From assembly GCA_021736565.1 (NCBI GenBank), contig JAIPFO010000033.1, forward strand, positions 1-16,569: a DNA stretch of 16,569 nt, given 5' to 3'. The position numbers and the translations under genes were made by a program. The notes beneath the pieces were generated by a model. It made no database searches, was not told where the DNA came from, and saw only the letters and a list, made by a program, of their open reading frames with translations. Position 1 is the stretch's first letter. Every line of letters starts with the position of its first letter. The DNA comes from Phycisphaerae bacterium (GTDB taxonomy: Bacteria > Planctomycetota > Phycisphaerae > Sedimentisphaerales > SM23-30). Shown piece by piece: positions 5,963-13,793 of this stretch.

Positions 5963-7884
5963 ACCATCTGAAGAACGAACAACTTATAAAATATCAGTTT
6001 AAACTTGTTTCCAACGAGAAATACAGGGCGATGGATGACCATCTGGCGGGTTGCCAGGCCTGTCGGGCGAAACTGGATGAACTTCATGGAAAACTCTCGC
6101 CGCTGTCGCTATTACAGGGAGACCCGGAAGTTCCGGAAAGCCTTATCAGCCAGACACTTGCGCACGTTAAGTCGGCCCCTGCAGCTAAGTCGATCTTCAA
6201 GTTTAACCTGGGATGGCTCTCGGCAGCGGCAGCGGTATTGGCTGTGGCCGGCGGGTTGAAGATCGCCCAGATGATGAATGATCCGGGCCCGGAGAAACCT
6301 CTACCGGGCACTGAATATGCGTTAAATGAGCCTGGAAACCAAGATGGGCCGGCGAACAGAAGGAATAGTGGGACTGAAGGTGTTGACCAAATCAGAAAAG
6401 ACCTGAACGACTCACCTTCAGCTCGAATTAGCGGCGGATCGGCTAACCCTATGGCCAGGGCACTTCCTGCACCGGGACTCGCCGGTATCCCGCTCATGAA
6501 ATCCCCTAAAAATGTGGCTATTGAGGATTATGTGCCCGATACGGAGCCTTTTGCCCCGGCCAGTAATATTGAGCTGGTGACCCTGCCGCGGCGTGAGGAT
6601 GTTCAGCTGACGATCTACAACTCGGCGGATTTGACGCTGGTGCGTGAACGGCGGAATTTGACGATGAATACCGGGTGGAACTGGCTGCAGTATATGTGGG
6701 CCAATACGCTGATCGACCCGACGAGCTTGAGTTTGGAGCCGTTAGCGAAGAAAGATAAGATTTCGATCGAGCAATTGGTGTTTCCGCCGCGGTTGAGGGA
6801 GTTGGCCCGGTGGCTGATCAAATCGCAGGTCGAGGGCACGGTGCCGTTTGAGATCACCTATTTCACCAGTGGACTGTCGTGGCGGGCGTTTTATATGGGA
6901 ACGCTAGCCCAAGATGAAGAGACGATGACGCTTAGCGGCTATGTGCGTGTGACCAATAAGAGCGGGGAAGCGTATGAAAATGCCCAGACGCGGCTGGTGG
7001 TGGGTAAGGTGCATCTGCTGGATGAGATTGCCAAGCTTGCCAGGCGGCGACATGCTTATAATGAGGATGTCGTGGCAATGGATGATGGGAAAATGTTACG
7101 GTTAGGAGATAGCAACTCATGGAGATTCGGGGCGGTGTTTACCAATGGCGATGCATTAATGGACAGCGACGGCGACGACTTAGCTCTTTTTGACTCTCAC
7201 TTCGCAAAAAAGGAGATCACAAAGAAAGGGCTTAGTGAGTATTTTCTTTATACGATCGAGGGCAAGGAGACGCTGCCTGATGGATGGGGTAAACGGTTGC
7301 CATCTTTTGAGATCGAGGATATTCCGGTTAAGAGTTTGTATAAATATAATGAAGATCTTTATGGAGCCACGACGGTGCGATTTGTTTCGTTTAGTAACGA
7401 TGAGGAGCATAATCTGGGCGAAACGCCGCTGCCGAATGGGTCGATCAAGATCTATCGCAACGCCGATGCCGAGAATCACCTGGCTTATACTGGTGGGACA
7501 AGTGTGAAGTACATTCCGGTGAATGAAAAAGTTGAGCTGAACCTTGGTACGGCCAGGCTGGTGAAGATCGAGCCGAAGGTGATGGATTTTGTTACGGAGA
7601 ATTACACCTTTGATAAGCATAAGAACATCAGCGGCTGGGATGAGGTTCGCACCTGGACGATCACGATTGATAATACCCGGCGATTGCCCATTGATATTGA
7701 GATCACCCGGGGATTTGGCAGCCCTTATTGGGACCTGGCCCTTGTGGATGGTGAAGTGGCGGCTAAAAAGCATGACAGTACGCATGAGCGATTTACGTTG
7801 AGCGTGGGGCCGGAAACGAAGCGGGCATTTACTTATAAGGTGCGAACTTATACGGGTCAGCGGATCGAGGCTTATTCGAAGTAA
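5959..7884 (+). CDS. Transmembrane zinc-finger anti-sigma factor fused to a DUF4139-type extracytoplasmic domain
   Basis: The 641 aa protein has three parts. Residues 1-50 form a zinc anti-sigma (ZAS) domain with HLAGCQAC (28-35), the H-x3-C-x2-C ligand set that holds an ECF sigma factor. Residues 85-100 (GWLSAAAAVLAVAGGL) are one membrane segment, which puts the rest outside the cytoplasm. After a low-complexity Pro/Asn/Gly linker (about 105-200) comes a domain at 205-641 that is clearly homologous to the three proteins at 9455-13701. Shared framework words include QLTIYNSADLTL, WANTLIDPTSL, TSGLSWRAFYMGTL, NAQTRL, GLSEYFLYTIEG and GWDE. The ITYFTSGLSW and GEAYENAQTRL segments match the DUF4139 pattern, also seen in proteins annotated as mucoidy inhibitor MuiA-like. 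Most ECF anti-sigma factors have a much smaller outer part. Inference: the outer domain senses the envelope state and releases the sigma factor. Confidence 0.85.
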   Translation: MNHLKNEQLIKYQFKLVSNEKYRAMDDHLAGCQACRAKLDELHGKLSPLSLLQGDPEVPESLISQTLAHVKSAPAAKSIFKFNLGWLSAAAAVLAVAGGLKIAQMMNDPGPEKPLPGTEYALNEPGNQDGPANRRNSGTEGVDQIRKDLNDSPSARISGGSANPMARALPAPGLAGIPLMKSPKNVAIEDYVPDTEPFAPASNIELVTLPRREDVQLTIYNSADLTLVRERRNLTMNTGWNWLQYMWANTLIDPTSLSLEPLAKKDKISIEQLVFPPRLRELARWLIKSQVEGTVPFEITYFTSGLSWRAFYMGTLAQDEETMTLSGYVRVTNKSGEAYENAQTRLVVGKVHLLDEIAKLARRRHAYNEDVVAMDDGKMLRLGDSNSWRFGAVFTNGDALMDSDGDDLALFDSHFAKKEITKKGLSEYFLYTIEGKETLPDGWGKRLPSFEIEDIPVKSLYKYNEDLYGATTVRFVSFSNDEEHNLGETPLPNGSIKIYRNADAENHLAYTGGTSVKYIPVNEKVELNLGTARLVKIEPKVMDFVTENYTFDKHKNISGWDEVRTWTITIDNTRRLPIDIEITRGFGSPYWDLALVDGEVAAKKHDSTHERFTLSVGPETKRAFTYKVRTYTGQRIEAYSK

Positions 7885-8063
7885 CTTTAACCGCTAATGA
7901 ACGCGAATAGACGCGAATAAGTGGAAGATTTGAATATCCAACACTCAACACGGAATGTCCAATATTCAAGTGAAGAGGCAGGCCGTTTTTGTTGGCTATT
8001 GGCTATTGAATGTTTAGTATTACAAATAGGAAATGTTTTTTTACAGCTGAAAGGAATATAGTT
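7885..8063. repeat. Intergenic degenerate repeat tracts
   Basis: GCTAATGAACGCGAATAGAC (7893-7912) resembles tracts at 1668 and 13708. AATATCCAACACTCAACACG and GGAATGTCCAATATTCAAG (about 7933-7970) and the doubled TTGGCTATTGGCTATTG (7993-8009) follow. There is no terminator and no clear promoter, so read-through from the anti-sigma gene into the next gene is possible. Confidence 0.5.
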
Positions 8064-9221
8064 ATGAAGATTAATTTTACACACAGAGTAACTTTGTTGT
8101 CATTGGGTCTGGCGTTGTGCCTTACGACGGCCCTGCAGGCGCGTATTAAGCTGGTGGCGTTACCTGAGCGGGCGGCGACTATTGTTCGGCTGGATAATCC
8201 ATCGGCGACGCTTATCGAAGAGGAGCGGGTACTGACGCTGCAGCGCGGGGTTAATAAGGTGGACTTCTCGTGGAAGGGTGTGAGTGTCGATGTGGATTCG
8301 ATCCGGATGCTGGTGATTTCTCATCCTAAAGAGGTGACACTGTTGAATGTGAGTTATCCGCCTAATGAAGCGGCGCTGGTGTGGGAGATCGCCTCCGAAA
8401 AGGATTACGTTGAGACGGTTCGGATCAGCTACCTGTTGAGTAATATCGATAAATTGATCACCTATAAGGCGGTGGCCGATAAGGATGAGACCCAGGTGGA
8501 CCTGAAGAGTTATATCATCTTGCGGAACTTCTCGGGTGAAGATTTTGACAAGGCCAAGGTCCTGCTGGATTATGGGTCCTCCTTTGAAAGGGATATCAAA
8601 CATGAAGAGACCAAGCAACTGCTGTTCCTCAAAAAAGAGGGTGTGCCGATCACCAAGGTCTGGAAGTTTGATTCCCGGACGACCCCGTGGGACCCGGAGA
8701 AGATGCCGGATAAGAATATCGGGATCCCGGTGAGCTATCGGATCAAGAACACCAAAGAAGCCAAACTGGGTGAATTTGCCCTGTGGGGCGGTAAGGCCCG
8801 ACTGTTCCAGGATGACGGCAGCGATTCGACCATTTTCCTGGGCGAGGATAATTCAGCGATGGTGCCGGTGGGCGAGAAGATGGAGCTTTATATCGGCGAC
8901 AGCCGGGACATTGTGGTGACCCAGCGAAAGATGCGTGAACCGCAAGTCAATATCAAAAAGAACAACAGTGACGGCGTTGTACTCTTTGACAAAGACGTTT
9001 TGATTACCGCCAAGATCGAGAACTTCAAGGATAAACCGGCCACACTGACCATGATCCAGTATATCCCGGGTGAATGGGAGATGGAAAAATGCAATATGAA
9101 GTATGAGAAGAAGAATGCCAATATCCTTCAATTTGAGATCGAACTGCCCAAACGGAGCGAAGAAGGGCCGGCGGTTAAGAATCTGGAGATGAATTATCTT
9201 CTTAAGAATCTCAGAAAGTAA
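8064..9221 (+). CDS. Secreted, divergent DUF4139-like protein
   Basis: The 385 aa protein has a signal peptide (MKINFTHRVTLLSLGLALCL, cleavage near Ala26-Arg27). I start at 8064 rather than the in-frame ATG at 8010 because AAAGGA lies 10 nt before it and only this start begins with a signal peptide. The mature protein keeps the DUF4139 plan of its neighbours in weakened form: VRLDNPSATLIEEERVLTLQ (41-60) parallels their QLTIYNSADLTLARE block, ISYLLSNIDKLITYKAV (121-137) replaces ISYLTSGLSWRAFY, NFSGEDFDKAKVLL (155-168) parallels NNSGEDYANAQTRL, and VPVGEKMELYIGD (267-279) parallels IPVGEKVELNLG. It has a single Cys (343), lacks the hypervariable central segment, and is shorter. It probably works in the same envelope compartment. 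An older duplicate, or a functional partner of the other paralogs, are both possible. Confidence 0.8.
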   Translation: MKINFTHRVTLLSLGLALCLTTALQARIKLVALPERAATIVRLDNPSATLIEEERVLTLQRGVNKVDFSWKGVSVDVDSIRMLVISHPKEVTLLNVSYPPNEAALVWEIASEKDYVETVRISYLLSNIDKLITYKAVADKDETQVDLKSYIILRNFSGEDFDKAKVLLDYGSSFERDIKHEETKQLLFLKKEGVPITKVWKFDSRTTPWDPEKMPDKNIGIPVSYRIKNTKEAKLGEFALWGGKARLFQDDGSDSTIFLGEDNSAMVPVGEKMELYIGDSRDIVVTQRKMREPQVNIKKNNSDGVVLFDKDVLITAKIENFKDKPATLTMIQYIPGEWEMEKCNMKYEKKNANILQFEIELPKRSEEGPAVKNLEMNYLLKNLRK

Positions 9222-9454
9222 GTGAAAAACTTTCTTTTAGTTAAGATTATTGTTTCACCACGGAGTTCACGAAGAACACGAAGAACACGAAGATAGACAG
9301 AAAGAGTTTTATCCACAGATGTACACCGATACACACAGATGAAGAAAGAAAAAGTTATTTATTTCTACTTCTTTTCTTACCTTTGTGCTCTTCGTGTCCT
9401 TCGTGGTGATAATTCTTAATTATTTTGAAAATATTTTTACAATAAAGGTAAAGA
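9222..9454. repeat. Inverted CACGAAGAACACGAAG-type repeats in the intergenic spacer
   Basis: Bases 9256-9283 (starting CACCACGGAGTTCACGAAGA) and 9381-9408 (complement starting CACCACGAAGGACACGAAGA) form an imperfect inverted repeat, 23 of 28 positions paired, around about 97 bp. The loop includes ATCCACAGATGTACACCGAT (about 9311-9330) followed by ACACACAGATGAAG, another degenerate tract. The left-arm type recurs at 10829-10867. Confidence 0.6.
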
Positions 9455-10816
9455 ATGATGGTTACCCGACATTTTATAATTGTTTTGTTGCTGTTGGTCT
9501 CGATAAGGCAAGTTATAGCCAAGATCGATCTGGCGACGCTGCCGACGCGGGATACGGTTCAGCTTACGATTTACAATTCGGCTGATTTGACGCTGGCTCG
9601 GGAGAGCCGGGCCCTTACGTTAAAGAAAGGGTTGAATGAGTTGCAGTTTTCGTGGGCGAATACGCTGATCGACCCGACCAGCCTGGAGATGCAGGCGTTG
9701 AAGAACGCGGATAAGATCGATGTGTTTGACCTGACGTTTCCGCCGCGGGTGAAGGATTTGGGGCTTTGGAATGTTCAGAGCGAGGTGAGCGGGGCTGTGC
9801 CGGTTGAGATATCCTACCTGACCAGTGGGCTGTCGTGGCGGGCGTTTTATATGGGAACGCTGAGCGATGATGAAAAGGTGATGCGATTGCAAGGGTATGT
9901 TCGCGTGCAGAATAATAGCGGGGAAGATTACGCGAATGCCCAGACGCGGCTGATTGTTGGTAAAGTGCATATTCTGGATCAGATCGCTCAACTGGCCCGG
10001 CGGGAACAACCTTACGGCCATCCGAATGATTCATCATCGCACGATGGGCCAAGGAGTAATATGGTTGCTGAAGGAATGGAAATACTTGACAGGATAAGTG
10101 ACAAATCCGGTTCTGTTGTTTATTCAAGAGACATGCGGAAAAAGGAGGTTATAAAAGAAGGGCTCAGTGAATATTTTCTTTATACGATCGAAGGGACTGA
10201 GACGATTACCAACGGCTGGGCCAAACGGCTGCCAAGTTTCAATGTTGATGAGATCCCGGTTGTTAACCTTTATAAGTATGAAGAGCAAATGTATGGCCGG
10301 GGGACAATTCGGTTCCTCAGCTTTAAGAATGACGAGGACCATGAGCTGGGCGATACGCCGATCCCTGGCGGGGCGATGAAGGTTTATCGCAATGTTGATC
10401 CCGCCAATCATTTATCCTATGAAGGCCAGAGCAGCTTTAAATATATCCCGGTGGGTGAAAAGGTGGAGCTGAACCTGGGAGCGGTGAGTAATGTGGTCGT
10501 CACCCCGACCCTGATGGCCTATAAGACGAAGAACTATCGCTATGACGGCCATCGTGATATTAAGGGGTGGGATGAGATACGTAATTTTAAGATCGAGGTC
10601 AAGAATACGCGGGACGTAAAAATTAAAGTAGAGATCAAGCGGAACTTTAATACGAGCTATTGGGATATTGAAAAAGAGGGGCCGTTTGATACATTTGAGA
10701 AAGTGGATAAAGATACGGTAAAATTCACTTTGGAGCTGGGGCCTCAATCTACGAAAGTGTTTAACTATACGCTGACAACCTATCATGGGACGCGGCGGGA
10801 AGAAGTTACAGAGTAA
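9455..10816 (+). CDS. Secreted DUF4139-family protein, tandem paralog A
   Basis: The 453 aa protein has a signal peptide (MMVTRHFIIVLLLLVSIRQV, cleavage near Ala22-Lys23) and a Cys-free mature part. The mature N-terminus KIDLATLPTRDTVQLTIYNS and the blocks TSGLSWRAFYMGTLSDDEKV (123-142), NNSGEDYANAQTRLIVGKVH (153-172), GLSEYFLYTIEGTETI (236-251), PSFNVDEIPVVNLYKYEE (260-277), IPVGEKVELNLGAVSNVVV (331-349) and GWDEIRNFKIEVKNTRD (371-387) are nearly identical in paralogs B and C and recognisable in the anti-sigma outer domain. Residues about 188-231 are unlike any paralog. DUF4139 is known only as an all-beta domain of unclear function, so periplasmic or surface location is the firm part. An AAAGG-type ribosome site precedes the ATG, and a second ATG follows directly. 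Start choice between the two changes one residue. Confidence 0.88.
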   Translation: MMVTRHFIIVLLLLVSIRQVIAKIDLATLPTRDTVQLTIYNSADLTLARESRALTLKKGLNELQFSWANTLIDPTSLEMQALKNADKIDVFDLTFPPRVKDLGLWNVQSEVSGAVPVEISYLTSGLSWRAFYMGTLSDDEKVMRLQGYVRVQNNSGEDYANAQTRLIVGKVHILDQIAQLARREQPYGHPNDSSSHDGPRSNMVAEGMEILDRISDKSGSVVYSRDMRKKEVIKEGLSEYFLYTIEGTETITNGWAKRLPSFNVDEIPVVNLYKYEEQMYGRGTIRFLSFKNDEDHELGDTPIPGGAMKVYRNVDPANHLSYEGQSSFKYIPVGEKVELNLGAVSNVVVTPTLMAYKTKNYRYDGHRDIKGWDEIRNFKIEVKNTRDVKIKVEIKRNFNTSYWDIEKEGPFDTFEKVDKDTVKFTLELGPQSTKVFNYTLTTYHGTRREEVTE

Positions 10817-10828
10817 AGAAGATTTTTT

Positions 10829-10867
10829 ACCACGAAGTTCACGAAGAACACGAAGAACACGAAGAAG
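10829..10867. repeat. CACGAAGAACACGAAG intergenic repeat
   Basis: Between paralogs A and B lies ACCACGAAGTTCACGAAGAA and its continuation, the same type as 9256-9292. It contains about three 9 bp units of ACGAAGAAC. Only the left-arm form is present here, with no inverted partner nearby. Confidence 0.6.
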
Positions 10868-10903
10868 ATAAGAAAAAAAGATTTTTAATAGATAAAGGTA
10901 AGT

Positions 10904-12271
10904 ATGATGATTAACCGATTTTCTATAATTGTTTTGATACTGTTAGCATCGATCAGTGAAGTTATTGGCAAGATCGATCTGGCAATACTGCCTACACGTG
11001 ATACGGTTCAGCTTACGATTTACAACTCGGCTGATTTGACTTTGGCACGGGAGAGCCGGGCCCTTACGTTAAAGAAAGGGTTGAATGAGTTGCAGTTTTC
11101 GTGGGCGAATACACTGATCGACCCGACCAGTCTGGAGATGCAGGCGTTGAAGAATGCGGATAAGATTGATGTTTTTGACCTGACGTTTCCACAGCGGGTG
11201 AAAAATTTGGGGCTTTGGAATGTTCAGAGCGAGGTCAGCGGGTATGTGCCGGTTGAGATATCGTATCTGACCAGCGGGCTGTCGTGGCGGGCGTTTTATA
11301 TGGGAACGCTGAGCGATGATGAAAAGGTGATGCGATTGCAAGGGTATGTTCGCGTGCAAAATAACAGCGGGGAAGATTACGCGAATGCCCAGACGCGGCT
11401 GATTGTTGGTAAAGTGCATATTCTGGATCAGATCGCTCAACTGGCCCGGCGGGAACAACCTTACGGCAGACCAACAGGACAGATACTTAGAAGAGATCGA
11501 AGCTCTGGCCTGAAACATAAAGCTCAAATCGAAGAGCTTGATGTAATGGTTACATCGTCAGATTCTGCTGTAGATGCTTCAATGGTCATAGAGGCTAAAC
11601 AAGTTATAAAAGAAGGGCTTAGTGAATATTTTCTCTATACGATTGAAGGAACTGAAACCATTACTAATGGCTGGGCCAAACGCCTGCCAAGCTTCAATGT
11701 TGATGAGATTCCGGTTGTTAACCTTTATAAATATGAAGAAGAGATGTATGGCAGGGGGACGATTCGGTTCCTCAGCTTTAAGAACGACGAGGACCATGAG
11801 CTGGGCGAAACGCCCATACCCGGCGGTGCGATGAAGGTTTATCGCCATGTTGACATCGAAAGCCATTTATCCTACGAAGGCCAGAGCAGCTTCAAATATA
11901 TCCCGGTGGGTGAAAAGGTGGAGCTGAACCTGGGAGCGGTCAGTAATGTGGTGGTCACCCCGACCCTGATGGACTATAAGACGAAAAACTATCGCTTTAA
12001 CAGTCATCGTGATATCAAAGGTTGGGATGAAATTCGTGATTTTAAGATCGAAGTTAAAAATACCCGGGATGTAGCAATTAAAGTAGAGATCAAACGGAAC
12101 TTTAATACGAGCTATTGGGATATTGAAAAAGATGGGCCATTTGATACGTTTGAGAAAGTGGATAAAGATACGGTGAAATTCACTTTGGAACTTGAACCGC
12201 AATCCAAGAAAGTGTTTAACTATACGCTGACGACCTATCACGGGACACGGCGGGAAGAAGTTACACAATAA
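10904..12271 (+). CDS. Secreted DUF4139-family protein, tandem paralog B
   Basis: The 455 aa protein has a signal peptide (MMINRFSIIVLILLASISEV, cleavage after about Gly22) and is the closest relative of paralog A. At the DNA level, 11275-11467 differs from 9826-10018 at only two positions by eye, and the leader ATAAAGGTAAG before ATGATG is shared too. The framework blocks are as in paralog A. The central segment (about 190-233: TGQILRRDRSSGLKHKAQIE and on) is unrelated to A's in sequence, more basic at its start, then rich in Ser, Asp and Val. Framework matching resumes at VIKEGLSEYFLY. Paralog C follows after only 14 bp, so B and C are almost certainly co-transcribed. The role is unknown beyond the family assignment. 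Confidence 0.88.
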   Translation: MMINRFSIIVLILLASISEVIGKIDLAILPTRDTVQLTIYNSADLTLARESRALTLKKGLNELQFSWANTLIDPTSLEMQALKNADKIDVFDLTFPQRVKNLGLWNVQSEVSGYVPVEISYLTSGLSWRAFYMGTLSDDEKVMRLQGYVRVQNNSGEDYANAQTRLIVGKVHILDQIAQLARREQPYGRPTGQILRRDRSSGLKHKAQIEELDVMVTSSDSAVDASMVIEAKQVIKEGLSEYFLYTIEGTETITNGWAKRLPSFNVDEIPVVNLYKYEEEMYGRGTIRFLSFKNDEDHELGETPIPGGAMKVYRHVDIESHLSYEGQSSFKYIPVGEKVELNLGAVSNVVVTPTLMDYKTKNYRFNSHRDIKGWDEIRDFKIEVKNTRDVAIKVEIKRNFNTSYWDIEKDGPFDTFEKVDKDTVKFTLELEPQSKKVFNYTLTTYHGTRREEVTQ

Positions 12272-12285
12272 TAAAAAGGAAAAGA

Positions 12286-13701
12286 ATGATGACTTTTAAA
12301 CGATATTTTACAATTTCTTTGTTGATATTTGCATCGGCAGGTTCGGTGATCGCCAAGATCGATTTGGCTACATTGCCGACGCGTGATACGGTTCAGCTTA
12401 CGATCTATAATTCGGCTGATTTGACCTTGGCGCGGGAGAGCCGGGCTTTAACGCTTAAGAAAGGGCTCAATGAGTTGCAGTTTTCGTGGGCGAATACGCT
12501 GATCGACCCGACCAGTTTGGAGATGATGCCGCTTAAGAATGCGGATAAGATCGACATTTTCGACCTGACGTTTCCGCCGCGGGTGAAGAATTTGGGACTT
12601 TGGAATGTTCAGAGCGAGGTCAGCGGGACTGTGCCGGTTGAAATATCCTACCTGACCAGTGGGCTGTCGTGGCGGGCGTTTTATATGGGCACGCTTAGCG
12701 ATGATGAAAAGACGATGCGGCTGCAAGGGTATGTGCGTGTGCAAAATAACAGTGGTGAAGATTATGAAAATGCCCAGACGCGGCTGATCGTTGGCAAGGT
12801 TAATATTATTGAACCGATCGTTTCATTGGCCAAAAGGGAGTATCCCTATAGTCGACTTATGGATGAGATTCGTAAAGGCCGCTCTAACAACCTGGGTAGC
12901 ATGCGACACGGCATGATTGGCGGTATGGGAATGCCGGGTATGGGCGGTATGGGCGGCATGGGCGGCGGCACGGGCGGTGAGATGGGCGGTTATTGGTATG
13001 ATAATGGTAAAATCCCTGAGCCCAAGGCCGTTAAAAAAGAGGGACTCAGTGAATATTTTCTTTATACGATCGAAGGGACAGAAACGATCCATAACGGCTG
13101 GGCCAAACGATTGGGGAGCTTTGATATTGAAGATATTCCTGTTGTTAATCTGTACAAATATGAAGAGGAGATGTATGGCGTGGGCAGGACGATTCGGTTC
13201 CTTAGTTTTAAGAATGACGAGGAGCATGAACTGGGTGATACGCCGATCCCTGGCGGGGCGATGAAGGTTTATCGCAATATTGATAGCGACAGCCATTTAT
13301 CCTATGAAGGACAGAGCAGTTTTAAATATATCCCTATTGATGAAAAGGTGGAACTGAACCTGGGGGCGGTGAGCAATGTGGTGGCCGCCCCGACCCTTAT
13401 GGACTATAAGACGAAAAATTATCGTTTTAACGACAATCATGATATTAAGGGGTGGGATGAAATTCGCGATTTTAAGGTTACGGTCAAGAATACCCGGGAC
13501 GTGGCGATCAAGGTGGAGATCAAACGGAACTTTAAGACGATCTACTGGGCTATTGAAAAAGATGGGCCGTTTGATAAATATGAAAAGGTTGATAAAGATA
13601 CGGTAAAATTTACGCTGGAGCTGGAGCCCCAATCCGAAGAAGTATTCCACTATACGCTGACGACCTATCACGGCACACGGTGTGAAGAGGTTATGGAGTA
13701 A
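12286..13701 (+). CDS. Secreted DUF4139-family protein, tandem paralog C with Gly/Met-rich insert
   Basis: The 471 aa protein has a signal peptide (MMTFKRYFTISLLIFASAGS, cleavage near Ala23-Lys24) and a GGAAAAG-type ribosome site. The framework is as in paralogs A and B. The variable central segment (about 190-250) is longer and contains a Gly/Met tract at about 204-236 (HGMIGGMGMPGMGGMGGMGG and on), encoded by tandem ATGGGCGGT-like units at 12912-12992, then WYDNGKIPEPK before the conserved GLSEYFLYTIEG. Two other departures are GVGRTIRFL in place of GRGTIRFL (one extra residue) and a lone Cys near the C-terminus (TRCEEVME). The tract is probably flexible; metal binding through Met and His is possible but unproven. 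It is the last gene of the array. I see no convincing terminator after it, only repeat fragment 5. Confidence 0.88.
   Translation: MMTFKRYFTISLLIFASAGSVIAKIDLATLPTRDTVQLTIYNSADLTLARESRALTLKKGLNELQFSWANTLIDPTSLEMMPLKNADKIDIFDLTFPPRVKNLGLWNVQSEVSGTVPVEISYLTSGLSWRAFYMGTLSDDEKTMRLQGYVRVQNNSGEDYENAQTRLIVGKVNIIEPIVSLAKREYPYSRLMDEIRKGRSNNLGSMRHGMIGGMGMPGMGGMGGMGGGTGGEMGGYWYDNGKIPEPKAVKKEGLSEYFLYTIEGTETIHNGWAKRLGSFDIEDIPVVNLYKYEEEMYGVGRTIRFLSFKNDEEHELGDTPIPGGAMKVYRNIDSDSHLSYEGQSSFKYIPIDEKVELNLGAVSNVVAAPTLMDYKTKNYRFNDNHDIKGWDEIRDFKVTVKNTRDVAIKVEIKRNFKTIYWAIEKDGPFDKYEKVDKDTVKFTLELEPQSEEVFHYTLTTYHGTRCEEVME
12912..12992 (+). repeat. Low-complexity Gly/Met-coding tandem units
   Basis: Units close to ATGGGCGGT or ATGGGCGGC recur with a 9-12 bp period within paralog C and encode G-G-M. 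Such tracts can lengthen or shorten by slippage in multiples of three without breaking the frame. Confidence 0.7.
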
Positions 13702-13725
13702 TTTTAAACGCGAATGAAGGCCAAT

Positions 13726-13765
13726 AATCCCCCAGCGTCATCCGTATTTCTGAAACCATTTACAC
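13726..13765 (-). repeat. Dispersed repeat, copy 5 (fragment)
   Basis: CCCCCAGCGTCATCCGTATT (13729-13748) followed by TCTGAAACCATTTACACC matches the 5' half of the repeat family only. Translated on the minus strand it gives GFRNTDDAGG, like the other copies. The distal end is missing. It sits between the convergent ends of paralog C and the GGDEF gene. Confidence 0.6.
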
Positions 13766-13793
13766 CATTTAATGAATAAACCCCGTCAAGCCA

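Noticed and set aside
7885..8063. Terminator between anti-sigma gene and the 8064 gene
   Set aside because: No stable stem followed by a T-run could be found, so I leave read-through open.
9256..10867. CRISPR-like array from the CACGAAGAACACGAAG units
   Set aside because: Units are only about 9 bp, contiguous and without unique spacers of constant length, and no cas gene is present.
12823..13296. 157-codon minus-strand frame with an Ala/His-rich stretch in paralog C
   Set aside because: It is the complement of the Gly/Met tract; no supporting signal.
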